Part shown: in pieces, positions 1-12,054 of the stretch | Layout: every line of letters starts with the position of its first letter | Numbering within the stretch: the stretch's first letter is position 1 | Assembly: GCF_905220565.1 (NCBI RefSeq) | Contig: NC_059401.1 | Span: forward strand, 5,357,001 to 5,421,000 | Origin: Melitaea cinxia | Lineage: Eukaryota; Arthropoda; Insecta; Lepidoptera; Nymphalidae | DNA length: 64,000 nucleotides | Direction of reading: 5' to 3' | Position numbers and translations under genes: made by a program | Notes under the pieces: model-generated | Told to the model about the DNA's origin: nothing | What the model saw: only the letters and a program-made list of their open reading frames with translations | The model's database searches: none

Positions 1-21
1 ATAATTTAAAATTGTAAATCT

Positions 22-29
22 GTGGCAAG
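22..29. repeat. Left target-site duplication of hAT element
   Basis: GTGGCAAG directly precedes the left TIR and is repeated at 3689-3696 after the right TIR. Confidence 0.9.
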
Positions 30-3000
30 CAGTGGCGTAACTATACCATCTGAGGCCCGTGGCAAATTTTTTGGATGAGGCCCTCCGGCGTCCCACTAAA
101 AATAGTCACGTTAGAATTTAATTTTAATAAACCACTGATGTAAGTTAAGTAGTTACCAAAAACTATAAATAGCATTATGTGCATTTTAGTTAAATATCTA
201 CTAAGTTTTATTTTCAAGAACATAGGTTACAAATATTTATAATGAAATAACAATTTACTTTTAATAAGATTTTTTTATTAATAAAATTCTTTTCTCCGAG
301 CTTTCTGTTCTGCAAAAGTATCTACCACATCATCAAAGTTTAAAGATCGGGCCATGGAATTTTCAATAGACAGAATAGCCAAGTTACGTAGCCTGTCTTG
401 TGCCATAGAGTTTCTTAAATAGGTTTTTATTAATTTTAGTTTCGAAAATGATCGTTCAGCACTAGCTGTAGTCACAGGAATTGTAACAAATAACATTAAT
501 GCAGTACATATTTCAGGAAAGCTGCACGACATGAAATAATTCTTTATTATTAATAAATCAGCAAGTTCTCTAATACACGAAGTCTTTTTTATTTCATCTC
601 TGAAAGTGGACCGAAAACTAAGAATTTCCCTGGCAAATGATTCAGATATGTCTTTTTTATATATTTTAACAAATTCTAAAGCTTTTTTTAATAAATCAGT
701 GTCATTTAAAGTTTGCAAAGTGGAAGGTTGCAAAACACTAAAATTGGAAACAATTTCATTCATTGGAAGGAAACGTGATTTCAGTTGATTAATAATGATG
801 TCTAATACTCGATAAAATACGTTCACTTTAAACGAACTTTCTGGATCTTGAAGACGCTCATCTTCGCAAAGTTCGTCAAAATGGCGTTTTATCTTTCTCT
901 GACGAGTTTTAGAAAATTCAGGGTTGATGGACCATTTTTCTGCTACACTATTTGCTTCCATTTTTAAATCTACAAAATCATGTCGATACCTTTCCAATTC
1001 TTCTAGGCAATTTTTCAAAAGTTTTGAGGCATTTGAAAGATCGGTGGCTTTAGACTGAAGTGCTTTAGAGGCTGCATCGATAGTTTGTAGAATTTTGCAA
1101 TGGAAAACCAATAACACGATAAAATTATAGTTCTCTACCTTCTTCTTGAGTGAAATAGCTTCATTTCTTTCATCTGATTTGCAGTTTAACAGAATTGTTT
1201 TCGTAAACGCTTTTTGGACTTCAACAAACCGAACTTTTAAAGCAAAAATAGCATCATAACGTCCTGCCCATCTAGTAGGGTTCAATGTTTTTAATGTTAT
1301 TGAAGTTAAAGACTCACTTTCTCTATTAGATATAAAACTTGATAAAATATTCCATCTTTTGATACTATGCCCAAAAAAATTATAAATTTGTTGAACTGTG
1401 TCAAAAAAATGTTGCATATCAATAACCTCTCTTACTGCATCATTAAGTACTAAATTTAAGTTATGAGCAGCACAGTGAACATATACCGCATTTGGCTCGA
1501 TATCTTTTATGAGTTTTTGAACTCCACCATAAGTGCCTTTCATTGTGTTAGCACCATCATATCCTTGTCCTCGACACTTATTTAGAGGAATATTTTTGTC
1601 GTTTATGAATTTAATAATTTGGTTGGACATTGCTAAGGCAGTTTGATCCTTAATTACATGAAATCCTAGAAACGATTCTTTAATGACGAGTGCCTTTGGG
1701 ATTCCATCAGCATCTTTCTCGATCATACAATAACGGTAAAGTTCACACATTTGATCAGTTTTTGAAATATCTTGACTTGTATCGAATATGATGGAGTAAA
1801 ATGGTGCGGCATTTATTTCATTAATGAGTTCATTTTCTATTTTTAGAACTAAAACAGAAATTAGCTCATTTTGTATTTTTGGACTTAAGTATTTTATCTG
1901 ACCCTTTGGTTTACTTAACAATTCTTGTAAAATAGGATCGTATTTTCCTAATAACTCAACAATACTCAAAAAGTTTCCTCGGGAACTTGGATCATTGCTA
2001 TCTACTTTTTCTCTATGGCCACGAAAGGCTAAATTGCACGTTGAAAGTGTCAGAGTAACATCAAGGAGTCTAGAAAGTACTTGGCGTCAAAAAGATTTTT
2101 CTTTCCTGATCATGGACTCTTGCTCTTCATCTAGTGTTCCGTGTAGTCGCCACTGTTGATACGTAAGACAAGAATCCATGTGAATTTTCGATGTTTCGTG
2201 TCTTTCTATGCCGTCTACAATATGTTTCCAGTCGTCATAGCCTTCTATCCAAACATTTTGTATTTTTTTAGATGCCCGATTTGCGAATAGCCAACATGGT
2301 TCACAGTACGCTTTCTGAAGTATTAAAGAATAGGATAGCCATGTACGTTCAAGTTTCTCACCAGATTTGGAAATAATATAGTAATGTTTTTCTTGGAAAG
2401 ATCTATTGTTACTATCTTTTAAGAAAGGCCCCTTAGGTTTACAATGTCCGTTTTCGATCACAAAACGTTTCACTTGATCAGTTAGTTCTTTAAAATTACC
2501 CTTATCAGTGACATATGATGAAGATGCAATATCGTTCACACTAAAATATGATTCATTTTTATTTTTGCTAGAACCTTGTTGTGGTTGTTCTGGATCTGGA
2601 TATACACTAGTGTCTGGTGCTGCATGTGCTATACTGTTACTTTTAGTTAGGTCTAATTCTTCACTACCGGAGCACTGTTCACTCGCGTTTTCATCAATAA
2701 AGTCATCATTCTTAAAATACTGACTAATTTTAGGTAACTTTTTATTTTTTTCTTCAGTCTCCCTCTTTCTCTTTCGTTTTTTGCTCCCACTTAAATATTT
2801 CCTAGAACTAGACATGTTGATATATAACTTTCACAATTAACTTTATTTTAAATCCAATAAAACAAAAACTACGAAAAATCAAAGATACAGATGACCAACT
2901 GTTACAACAATCAAACAAAGAATGCGCAATAGAGCCCTCCGTAAATAAAAAATATAAATCCGGGATTCCCCTACACTGAGAGGGTTGCCACACATTAAAA

Positions 3001-3688
3001 TACCATTCACGTGGATTTGAAAAATTTATATGTAAATCGATAGTTAATAGTACGCGTTGATTTAGTAAGTTGAAAATATGTCAAAAAAATTATTATAATA
3101 AAAAAACAAAAATGTTTTACTTTACCGCTGTTTTTGATGAATTTTAGTGCATTCAATAGGAAATTTCGTGATTCAAAAAGGCACGTTGAACCCTTCCCGC
3201 AAAATGAAGTTTGAATTCACTAAAATTCATCAAAACTTATTATAATTTATACAAGTTTATAAATTTACTATGATTATTATGATTTATATATAAATTTTAA
3301 ACTTATTATGATTTACATAATTATTAAAACTTATTAATATATACATATAATTTTTTAAAATCCGCAATGATAGGACTTTCAGTGTCACCGGCTTCTAGCT
3401 TATTTAGTTAACAAAATGAGGGAATTCCCCGACTGTCATCTGACATCTTTTCGTTTTGAATGTGTTGAAGTTTTAATGATTAGTTTGAATTTGTATATGG
3501 TCTTTAGTTGTGCCCACTTTGATTGATTTTAAGTACATAAAAAAATTATAATTTCTTAGTACTTAAATACAAAATTTTGTTAAAAATGTTTGGTTATTTC
3601 TGAGTTCGTGGCCTCTTGGGCCGGGGCCCTCTTGGGTCGGGGGCCCGTGGCTTTCCGCCACCCCTGCCACCCTATAGTTACGCCACTG
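30..3688 (-). mobile_element. hAT-superfamily DNA transposon, near-intact, with perfect TIRs and 8-bp target duplication
   Basis: The element begins CAGTGGCGTAACTATA (30-45) and ends with its exact reverse complement (3673-3688), a 16-bp perfect terminal inverted repeat. It is flanked by identical 8-bp copies of GTGGCAAG at 22-29 and 3689-3696, the duplication size typical of hAT elements. The single transposase frame runs on the minus strand. Perfect ends and an intact duplication imply a fairly recent insertion. If the remaining PAQR3 exons lie beyond the left edge, the element sits in a PAQR3 intron. Confidence 0.93.
278..2815 (-). pseudogene. hAT transposase (ZMYM1-like), one in-frame stop
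   Basis: Read from 2815 down to 278 this is one frame of 846 codons interrupted once by TGA at 2087-2089; the segment 2086-1970 between the two open blocks stays in frame. The first 242 codons hold a basic N-terminus and a TTF-type zinc-finger region (CEPCWLF, then spaced Cys/His residues). The larger block (563 codons from its first Met at 1969) carries the RNase-H-like core, with FDTSQDIS and GQGYDGANTM around the expected acidic residues, and ends in a hAT C-terminal dimerisation region (TTASAERSFSKLKLIKTYLR). Related transposases usually have Trp at the stop position, so TGG to TGA is the likely lesion (inference). The product would excise and insert the element by cut and paste. As it stands the reading frame is broken, unless the stop is polymorphic, edited or read through. 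Confidence 0.9.
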
Positions 3689-3696
3689 GTGGCAAG
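3689..3696. repeat. Right target-site duplication of hAT element
   Basis: GTGGCAAG directly follows the right TIR, matching 22-29. Confidence 0.9.
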
Positions 3697-4235
3697 GATA
3701 TTAAGATAGATTCAACTCGACGCAAAGAAGACTACAATGGATCAGTCTGTGCCTACCGACCTACTTATGTCTATTTGTTGTACGATGTAAAAGAAGTAGG
3801 TACATAACAGGTATGTTTTATACCTGCATTCAATTATGAATCAGTAGGCGAATATTATAACTTATAAATTTATATATACTATTTACAGCCTCTTATTTTA
3901 TAGAAGTTCGTTAGAATTTTGTTAGTTTTCTTTAGAAATATTAAAAGCAACTTTTTCAAAGGTCAGAGAGATTTTTTTTTCAATTACAATATTTAGCTAA
4001 TAATAAAGATTTTTGAGCTGTGTTTACAGTTTAATTTTGAAGTGGAATTATAGAATTACTTCTAAGGGCTATTTTTACAGTTTCCACGTTGTTGTTATAT
4101 TATAAATAGTATTGTAGTAAATATTATATTGGTCGTTTATTACTAAAGTAAGCCACACTTAATGCTTGTGTTACAGGTAATAATCATTATAGATAAATAT
4201 TTTTTATTTTTATTTTTATTAATATACCTACTTAG
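3697..4235. other. AT-rich non-coding stretch
   Basis: I see no coding signal or recognisable repeat between the hAT element and the next dispersed repeat. Possibly PAQR3 intron. Confidence 0.5.
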
Positions 4236-4450
4236 AAAAACGATGTAAAAATATACCACACGTCTGAAATAAAACTTCTGCACAAAAGGTCTGCACTGTG
4301 AGAGAAAGAAAATGGGTGAACTAAAGGGAGAAAGAAAATGGGTGCTCGAACCTCTTTCTTTTACTCCGTTCACCTCGCCCGATCACACTTTTCGTAGCGC
4401 TCTCGTCACATATTTACCAGCTTACACCCAAGTCAAGCATGGGTAAAGAA
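4236..4450. repeat. Dispersed repeat, inverted partner at 45470-45660
   Basis: The stretch with TGAAATAAAACTTCTGCAC, a GAGAGAAAGAAAATGGG tract, CACCTCGCCCGATCA and GCGCTCTCGTCAC reappears in inverted order at 45470-45660 with the same spacing of landmarks. No coding potential was seen and I cannot assign a transposon class. Confidence 0.65.
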
Positions 4451-4489
4451 TATTTACTTCAATAATGCATATACAAATTATATAAATAC

Positions 4490-4610
4490 AAATATTAGAC
4501 CCAGACTCAGGCAGAAAACGAATCCTCAACCATCGTAACAAACTGCGCCAACGGGCTAGTCAAATGTACATAACAAACTGGGCCAACGGGCTAGTCGAAT
4601 GTACAACTAT
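4490..4610 (-). repeat. tRNA-derived SINE fragment with a duplicated 5' end
   Basis: On the minus strand this reads GACTAGCCCGTTGGCGCAGT, followed by tail-side CTGAGTCTGGGT-like sequence, the same family as the SINEs at 20887 and 54990. The promoter-side end (TAGCCCGTTGGC...) occurs twice, near 4563 and again near 4600. The B-box half is eroded (GAGGATTCG). It is an old copy. Confidence 0.6.
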
Positions 4611-5024
4611 TTTGCAAAAACAGTTATGTACTTAGTTCAATGAAATGAATACGTTATATTAGTGCCCGAAGTATCTAGCAAAACAAAAAGTTAAGACATC
4701 GCGAAGGTCAATGACGCTTAGACGGTGCGCAATACACATTACTAGTATATAAGTTGCTAAACAATCGGTCAGGTGAATCGTTAAATCGGTTCGATTACCA
4801 ACACTATGTTACAATTCCATTGAACACGTTAAACAAAAGATAATTTATGAAAAACGATGCGACGAGTTGATACGTACATTGAAAAATGTATTATAATTAT
4901 TTTAAATAAAACTGTTATAAAAGCGGCTTTAAAAATATATTAATTTGACAAACCATTTCCATTAATATTCTATTTATTTCTACTAATAATAGGTACTATT
5001 TATATAACAAAGTTATACTAGACT
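4611..5024. other. Non-coding AT-rich stretch
   Basis: No coding frame or recognised repeat seen. Confidence 0.45.
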
Positions 5025-5225
5025 ACCGAGCCTTTTTTTAACGTGGGGAAAAATCCATCATGGATACCCTTAGGCGCGGAGGGGTCAGAGGGTTATGTCA
5101 GACTTCTAATGACTAAAAAACTACCACGTGTACCACCAGTCGTCCGCGTGGGGCGAGATGGGGTCGCGCTAGCATTCGCCACCTCGCCCCGGAGACTACC
5201 GAGCCTACTGCAGGTCACTCATATA
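5025..5225. repeat. GC-richer dispersed repeat
   Basis: This segment (around ACGTGGGGAAAAATCCATC, then GGGGTCGCGCTAGCATTCGC) is far richer in GC than its surroundings. It resembles a repeat I have seen often in lepidopteran DNA. The open frame it contains (5043-5237) looks incidental. Class unassigned. Confidence 0.5.
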
Positions 5226-5839
5226 CAACGAACATAGCGACATATTTCGCTCAATAAACACATAATATTAACAAGCTATACAGCTAAATCTTTATCATTC
5301 TTTAGAGACAGTTAATAATAATTAATAATGTTTTGCAGGTGATTTGTAAGTTGCACATTATAATAAAAAAAATCAATAAAAGCGATATAGTTACATATAC
5401 TTTGCAATTAATCTTGACCTTCTAAATGTAATGAGCAATGACATGAAATTGTATACATTGTCAAAATTATGCAGATTATAGGTATTTTGAAACAGAAATT
5501 ATTTAACGATTCCTAAATTAAATTTTAGAAAGATAATAGTTATAGTACTCGAGTGAATGAATTTTAACTGATACACAAAATTATAGGAGAGATTCGCCTT
5601 TCACTCGCAACCATGACTTTTACTTGCTTCAAACCTGCGTGTAAACGTTGACACAAATGTACCATACTTAGAGTTAATATTGTACTTGAAATTTGAAATT
5701 AATTCGTCTTTGCTTTCAACTTAACATAGATTTCAATTTAGTCTAGTTTCGATTTAGTTGGCAACGTTGGTATATATGTAATGTGTATATTAATAGATAT
5801 TTTAATCTAAAAGGTAAAAATAAAATTATATATTCTTTG

Positions 5840-6215
5840 CAACACTGCAACCTCTCTTCACTTTACCATCCTCTCAGTAAGAGATAAGCTTCTGCCTGTA
5901 ATATCCCGCTGTTCATAGGCATCTTTCCCCTGTAGGAGAAGGATCAGAGATTAATCCATCACGCGGCTCTAATGCGGGTTGGCGAATATATTTCCTACTA
6001 TAAGTAACGATCGCTATCAGACGTACATGATAACAACAGGGACCGATGGATTAACGTGCTCTCCGAGGCACAGTGGGGAGATCCACAAGGACTGCACAAA
6101 CACCCAGTTCACGGCAAATATCCGTATGGCCAATACAAATGTTTGTCGAACCCGCAATCGCCAGCGCAACAGCCAGTGCTGTGACCGTTGCGACAACGCG
6201 TCGTCAGTAAGAGAT
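5840..6215. repeat. Dispersed repeat with spurious open frame
   Basis: The segment runs from CACTTTACCATCCTCTCAG through GAGTAACGATCGCTATCAG-like and GAGGCACAGTGGGGAGA blocks to GACCGTTGCGACAACGCG. It matches my memory of a common butterfly/moth repeat. An 82-codon frame at 5979-6227 shows no domain and low complexity, so I do not call it a gene. Confidence 0.5.
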
Positions 6216-6462
6216 AATTTTTTATAAATTGATTGCCATCAACAATAAATAATGTATATTAGTTACGAATAGTTTATGTGAAGCATGAGCAAATTAGGTA
6301 CAACAGTATGTATAGTATTTATATACAAAGCATTAACCTAACAATGTTATATAATAAACTATTCTATTATTTAAAATCGCTATTATATAATTACATGAGC
6401 AAAAATATACTACATTAACTGACATTCCCCATGAAATTAATGATTTTTAAATTCTATTCTCT

Positions 6463-7252
6463 AAAAACCGGCCAAGTGCGAGTCGGACTCGCACACGAAG
6501 ATGTTCCGTACCATTGACTAGGTAGACAACAGTAGGTACACTGTAACTAGCTCGCCTTGCTTCGTGAAGTTATCGCTACCCGAGCGATCGTTGCCTAGCA
6601 ACAGCCGGACGCCACGCCGCCTGCGCCCCACCGCAGCGCTCCCACAACAGTTTATAAACTAAATATATGTAAATTTTCTGTAAAATATTTAATATTTTTT
6701 TTAAATCTTATTTATAAATATTTAATGGTTAAATAAAACTAAATATTTTTTTGAATATTTCAAACGTTTACCTGGTGCTGATTTTAATATCGGACCAAAA
6801 GCGGCAAAAAAATCACTTTTGTGGTATGAGTAGTATATGGTTATATATTATTTATTATTAAAGTAAATATACAAAGTTTTTGTGAATATTTCAAGTCCCT
6901 ACCTGTTACCATTTATTGATAACGAATAAAAATAGGCAAAAAATGGGCTTTCTTGTATGGGAGCCCCCCTTTAATATTTATCTTATTATTTATTATTAAA
7001 ATAAAAATACAACTGAATATTTTGTGAATATTTCAATTGCCTATCTGTTGCCATTATTAATATCGAGCAAAAAAGGGCAAAAAAAAAACGCGTTTGTTGT
7101 ATAGGAGCTCCTTTAAATATTTATTTTGTTTTGTTTTTAGTATTTTTGTTATAGCGGCAACAGAAATACATAATTGGTGAAAATTTCAAATGTCTAGCTG
7201 TCGCCGTTCTTGAGATTGTTTTTGAGTTTGATTGGGTACGGAACCCTAAAAA
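6463..7252 (+). repeat. Dispersed repeat with internal about 140-bp diverged tandem modules
   Basis: It starts AACCGGCCAAGTGCGAGTCG and ends GGGTACGGAACCCTAAAAA. Inside, a module of the form GAATATTTCAA...CTACCTGTTGCCAT...GGCAAAAAA...GGGAGCCCCCC...TATTTATTATTAAA recurs three to four times between 6700 and 7180. Near-identical repeats occur across Lepidoptera (from memory). It is non-coding and its class is unassigned. Confidence 0.65.
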
Positions 7253-7520
7253 CAGAAACAAACAAGTATGATTGTGAGTGGTAATTTACTTGTACATAAA
7301 AATTGTATTAGCATTATAAAGGGCTGACGCATACGTGGCAATTATTGAATCTTAATTATTACGTACTTCGACTTGCACGTCAGCATACAATATAAGCGAG
7401 TGGTCTAACAATTAAACTACATATATACTACATACCATATCTAATAATTGGCTATATATAAAAGAATCTATTAGGCCAATAGACGCATTCCTTTCGGGAT
7501 GCTAAGTTTTCAGTTGTGCG

Positions 7521-8681
7521 CATAGATCAAGTAAAAAAAGGTAGATAACGCACCTAGAACAGAAAAGTGAAGCCACTTTTTTAAAGATGTGTGAGTAAGT
7601 GAAGTGTTGACACCTTTTAAAAAAAGTCCCTAAAATTTTTATTAAACAATTAATTTAATATAGGTAAAATGGGTATGTGAAAATAAAAACCTGTTTATAG
7701 TTTTAAATAAATTTACTAAAAATAAAACAAAAAATCGGTAGAATAATAAAAAAATATATTCGTAAGATAATCGTATGAATGGACACTTCCTATCCCCTCT
7801 GTTTATCTCTTTTTAGTTTGCAGTCGATTTTTTTTAACTATTTTTCTTAAACCTAGAATCCTTTATGTTGTATAAGTTTTTTAAATTTTGGTCGCTTAGA
7901 ACTCAGAGTCATCGTCAGTTTGCATTTTACTAATATGATGTAGTCTTATGTTCAAATATTTTTCAATCACTAATCGTATTAAATTGACTTTATGCGCATG
8001 GCCAGCATAATCGTGGTCATTTTCTCAGTCTTACAGCCGCTACCCATTCACCTCTTATTAACATATTCGTTGGAAACTTAAAACCATGAAATTTGATAGT
8101 AAAATATGGGTACCTAGTTTACTCAAAAATTGTAAAAAGTTAAAACATAAAACAAACGAGTTAATAATTCATAAATATATTTTGATTTTTTTGTTTTCAA
8201 TTTATGTAACATAAAATAACACGAGAAAAAAAAAAACAATAACTATGTCTACTTTTTACTTAATTATTTTTCTGATTGCGTACAATTTACTTACCCACAT
8301 TTTGGGGTATTGAAAAAAAGAACTACTGGCAACACTCCCGTGGTACGTCATTTCGTGACATTGAAATTATAAGTTCCGAATAACCTCAATATTATTTTGG
8401 AATAACAATAAATTTAAAGTTTTATATGTACTTACGTGTGAAACGATATTTCTTCAGACTTTTTATTCACTTTGGTATTGTTTTTGCACCATTTAATTAC
8501 ATAAGAACGGCATTTTGAAGGCAAAATTACTGTACGAGGCCCCGTGACATACTAACGAAAATGAGCGTAGTTTGATGCATATGTGTGCGTGAGCGCGTGT
8601 ATTTACTTGAAGGAGCCGAGTTTTGTGGCTTCACTAACAACAAAGGCCGCGCATTATCTACTTTTTTTTACTATATCTATG
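7521..8681 (-). mobile_element. P-like DNA transposon, internally deleted
   Basis: The ends form imperfect inverted repeats of about 31 bp, both starting CATAGAT and sharing AGTAAAAAAA and GTAGATAA blocks (7521-7553 and reverse complement of 8649-8681). Exact 8-bp copies of GTTGTGCG flank the element at 7513-7520 and 8682-8689. A second, perfect 11-bp inverted pair, AGTGAAGCCAC at 7566-7576 and its complement at 8625-8635, lies just inside. About 31-bp TIRs, 11-bp subterminal repeats and 8-bp duplications are the known hallmarks of P elements. At 1161 bp it is too short for a transposase, but a C-terminal remnant survives on the minus strand. Confidence 0.85.
7896..8024 (-). pseudogene. C-terminal fragment of P/THAP9-type transposase
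   Basis: A short minus-strand frame ending TAA at 7898-7896 reads ENDHDYAGHAHKVNLIRL and continues with a YLNIRLHHI segment. This resembles the C-terminus of THAP9/P-element transposases, which carry a similar H..Y..H...LI...YL.IR.H pattern (from memory). Catalytic and THAP domains are absent, so it cannot work alone. Its place inside P-like termini supports the call. Confidence 0.6.
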
Positions 8682-8689
8682 GTTGTGCG

Positions 8690-10900
8690 ATGATTTCAGA
8701 CGTCGTTAACAGGTGTTAAATCTACACGTATGTATTTGTATCTATGTAACTCAGAAATGAGTATACCATTACCTGCTATATAGCAGGTATATGTGATTTA
8801 ACTCCTCTTGCTAATATCTACCTTTTATATGTCTATCTAGGTATATTTTCTTTTAAAGACAAAATCTAGAATCGGTTTTTTACAAGTTTATAATATTTTG
8901 GTTTATAAAAACGTTTTCGACTGCTAACATTATACCACATTTTCATTCAACTATAACAACACCCAATTTGTAAGTCGCGTAAACGCATACAAAAATTAAC
9001 CATCTCTATCGCAGTACGAGAGACTTAGAATCTAAATTATGAAATAAAACGTATAGCTTATATAACACGACATATGCATTTTGTAATGCCATACTATTTC
9101 CATCCTACATACCTTATTCCATGATTGGCGTAAACTACATACATCTTGCTCTTTTTCGACTAATTAAAAAGAGATAAAAAATCACCAAGTTGGAACCAAT
9201 GTGCAACGATCCAACATAGAAACTATATTAAAATTGCACCATATCAGAGAAGTCGGCTACGCTCCGTTTGCGTGAAACGTTGATTCACTTACAAATAACC
9301 ATATTATATTAATAAGTTTAATTTTATAAATAAGAAAACAAGATTATATCTGTTAATATTACATTTTCACTATCAACTGAGAATAATAGATAACATAAAG
9401 AATAAAACCTTATTGAGTGAACTAACTAAATACCTACTCGTAATATTTATAAGAAGAACAGTGCGACGTACGTAAGTTAGGATTTAATGACATTCTCGTG
9501 ATGCATCTTAATGCCTTATTATTAAAATTTGGATGTTTCTTCACATAAGTTTGAAATATTAATAAAAGATTTTTGCCATAACAAAATTATCGCTTTTTAT
9601 AGCCTCTACGATAGAGTTATTTCACAGCCGTGAGCCACTACTACTACAAAAAAAAATCAATCTAGAAGATTTCTTAGGTGTCCTACCTAGAATTTCGCAT
9701 CGGTAACTCATCGTGGGGTGGGCACGGCCCATCCGGCACCCTTCCACATATTAACACAACAAAAACACAAAATTGTATACAACTTTATACTTATATATTT
9801 TTAAATCCTTCGTTTAATATTCAGATGGTAACAAATACGTATCTTTATAATCTATTATTTAAGCACGTGTACTTACACTTGTTAAATATAAGAATTAATG
9901 ATGAAAAAAGTTAATTAGTAGCGCTGGTACTAACGAATTCATATTATATACTTCCAAATATATATATACATCCTTAAATTGTATCTATTATTATTATAAG
10001 CTAATCTCAGATTATAAGTATATATTTATTTAAAAGACTACTACGTAGTAATACTCGTAATTTAGTTTAAATTCAGCTTATTGTCGTTTCTTTGTGTGTG
10101 TAACAAGTATGGTATATGTTCGCCGATAGTAAACTATTGTAATTATATTTTCGATTAAATAAATTGTACTATAGAAAGGAATAATTTTTTTTTATTAAAA
10201 ATGAGATGAAAAACATAGGTAACGAACGAAACTTCTAAACAAAGGATAATGGCAGTCCTATGCTTACGATCAATGTAATTAAATAATTATAAATAGCTTT
10301 CACAAATAACTTAGTAAATAATTCTCCGCTCACTGAAATCAAAAATTACATTATTTAAGTAAGCTTCAAAATCACATTAATCGTAATTTTACAAAATAAA
10401 TTTAATTATTTTTAATTAATTAATTATACCTAGTTAAATCAAAGCTACCAGCGATTCGGAATGTAGACTCTGAATAAAAGAATCGGCAAAAAAGTAACTC
10501 CAGAGTTGCATAAACACTTATAAAAAAAAGAAAAAAATTGTAACTTGGATGAACATTTATCAATGAATAAACTCTGGATTCTAAGCTGGGCTTCTTCATA
10601 TGAGAAAATGGGTCAAACCTATAGTCTGTCGTGCTGCTGCACTGCTAATAGAAGTATAATTTCTCTAATAACACTTGATAAGGTATAGAATATAATATAC
10701 TTTATTGCACACCACTCATGTAAGATTTACATAAAACAGTTATTTAAACATAGAGATAGTAATGTACAAAGGCGGTCTTATCGCTTAGTAGCGATCTTTT
10801 TCTGACAACCTTTAGGTTTTTCAGGTATTTATGTTAACATCAGAAAGCTTTGTAAAAATCAAAAACTTTACAAGCTCACCTAGGCACCAGGTTTGAAGAC
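8690..10900. other. AT-rich non-coding stretch (probable PAQR3 intron)
   Basis: I looked on the minus strand for the missing last PAQR3 exons (conserved His-containing helices) and found none. No repeat recognised with confidence. The frame at 9678-9914 has no similarity I recognise. Confidence 0.45.
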
Positions 10901-10904
10901 CCAC

Positions 10905-11020
10905 AAAAATACACCCAGACGGAAAAATATTAGAACATATACAAATATTTGCCTCAAGTGGGAATAGGACCCGCAAACGCTTTAACCACAAACACATAAT
11001 ACGGTTAACGAGCAGGTTTA
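10905..11020 (-). repeat. Degenerate tRNA-derived SINE
   Basis: TACACCCAGACGG, AAGTGGGAATAGGACCCGC and GGTTAACGAGCAGGTTT are eroded counterparts of the family's tail, B-box region and A-box region read on the minus strand. It ends about 35 bp from the PAQR3 exon-4 donor. Confidence 0.5.
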
Positions 11021-11055
11021 GGGCAGGTATCCTTTATACACATAAATGTACTTAC

Positions 11056-11208
11056 ATGATGGCACCAAAACGCGTAGTAGACGCCGGAAGTGTATATCGC
11101 TAGCAAAGAGAGCGCAATGCCAAAGAGGTCGTACATGAGGAACGTGTTGTAATCGTGCTCCGACCGGCAGGAGAACGTGTGGTACAGAGCCGACAGCGCC
11201 ATGCATAT
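11056..11208 (-). CDS. PAQR3: PAQR3-like receptor, coding exon 4 (helices 2-3)
   Basis: Acceptor TTTTCCAG, then 153 nt in phase 0, donor GTAAGT at 11055. The peptide continues helix 2 (ICMALSALYHTFSCRSEHDY), with the conserved S--YH-F-C metal-site motif, and gives helix 3 (YDLFGIALSLLAIYTSGVYY). PAQR3 has the same order, with DYAGI-LGCYVSGVFYAFYC at this place. No later exon was found in the window. Confidence 0.93.
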
Positions 11209-11229
11209 CTGGAAAATATACGTTTTTAA

Positions 11230-12049
11230 AATTTTTGTCTTGTAGCTATTTAATATATGCTATCTTACTATAAAAATAAAAATAAATCGCTGTGTTGCTA
11301 ATTGTAAAACTCGAAAACGGTTGAACCGATTCTAGTCCATTTTGTTTTGATGTTTTTTTAGTTTTTTGAAGGTTCTTTACGAATGCAAAATTAGAGAAAT
11401 CTCGCAGAAAATTGGGAAATTTCAGAAAATCCCTGTAACTTTATAACATCATCTAAAATAACACACTTTTCACTCATCAAGGCGATCTAATATCTCCGCA
11501 TCATTGGAAGAGAAAACACGTGAAGTGTTACTTATCAGTGACGTTGCGTGTAAACTAATTACGTGTTAGTCTCGACGTCCGGAGGTAATTTCCTTAGCTT
11601 AGCCGGTTTCAGTAATACCTATATTCATTTCTATATTTTGCTTACCATTTGTCTCTATCTATCTCGGATTATTGTAAGCATTCAAAAATATATAAAGATT
11701 ATTCGAACTAAATTTTAAGTTTATCAAAAAAAGATTGAGAGCAAATCGAAACGTTTTTTGAATACAGAATTTGAGATTACATGCATTCAACTTTTTGATT
11801 TATGGATAGTTTTAATAATGTATCAAATATTTTACTTACTAATGACATAGGTATATCTCTAGTTATTAAAATCAGAGATAGACAAAAATGAAATATAGGG
11901 TATAGGATATTCTAATAACTCAAACATAAGCAACACACCTTATTCAATAAGGAAATATAATACAGATAAATACAGATTTTTTTTTCTATATTTTCAAATA
12001 TATTGATATAGTCTTACAATAATTATGACAAATCATCAATAATAATTGT
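11230..12049. other. Intronic non-coding stretch
   Basis: PAQR3 intron 3. CTCGAAAACGGTTGAACCGA at about 11311 recalls the 3' parts of common lepidopteran repeats, but I cannot fix its borders. Nothing else recognised. Confidence 0.4.
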
Positions 12050-12054
12050 ATTTG

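Noticed and set aside
3616..3807. 63-codon frame at the right hAT end
   Set aside because: It spans the GC-rich terminus, TIR and host flank, so it is not a single biological unit.
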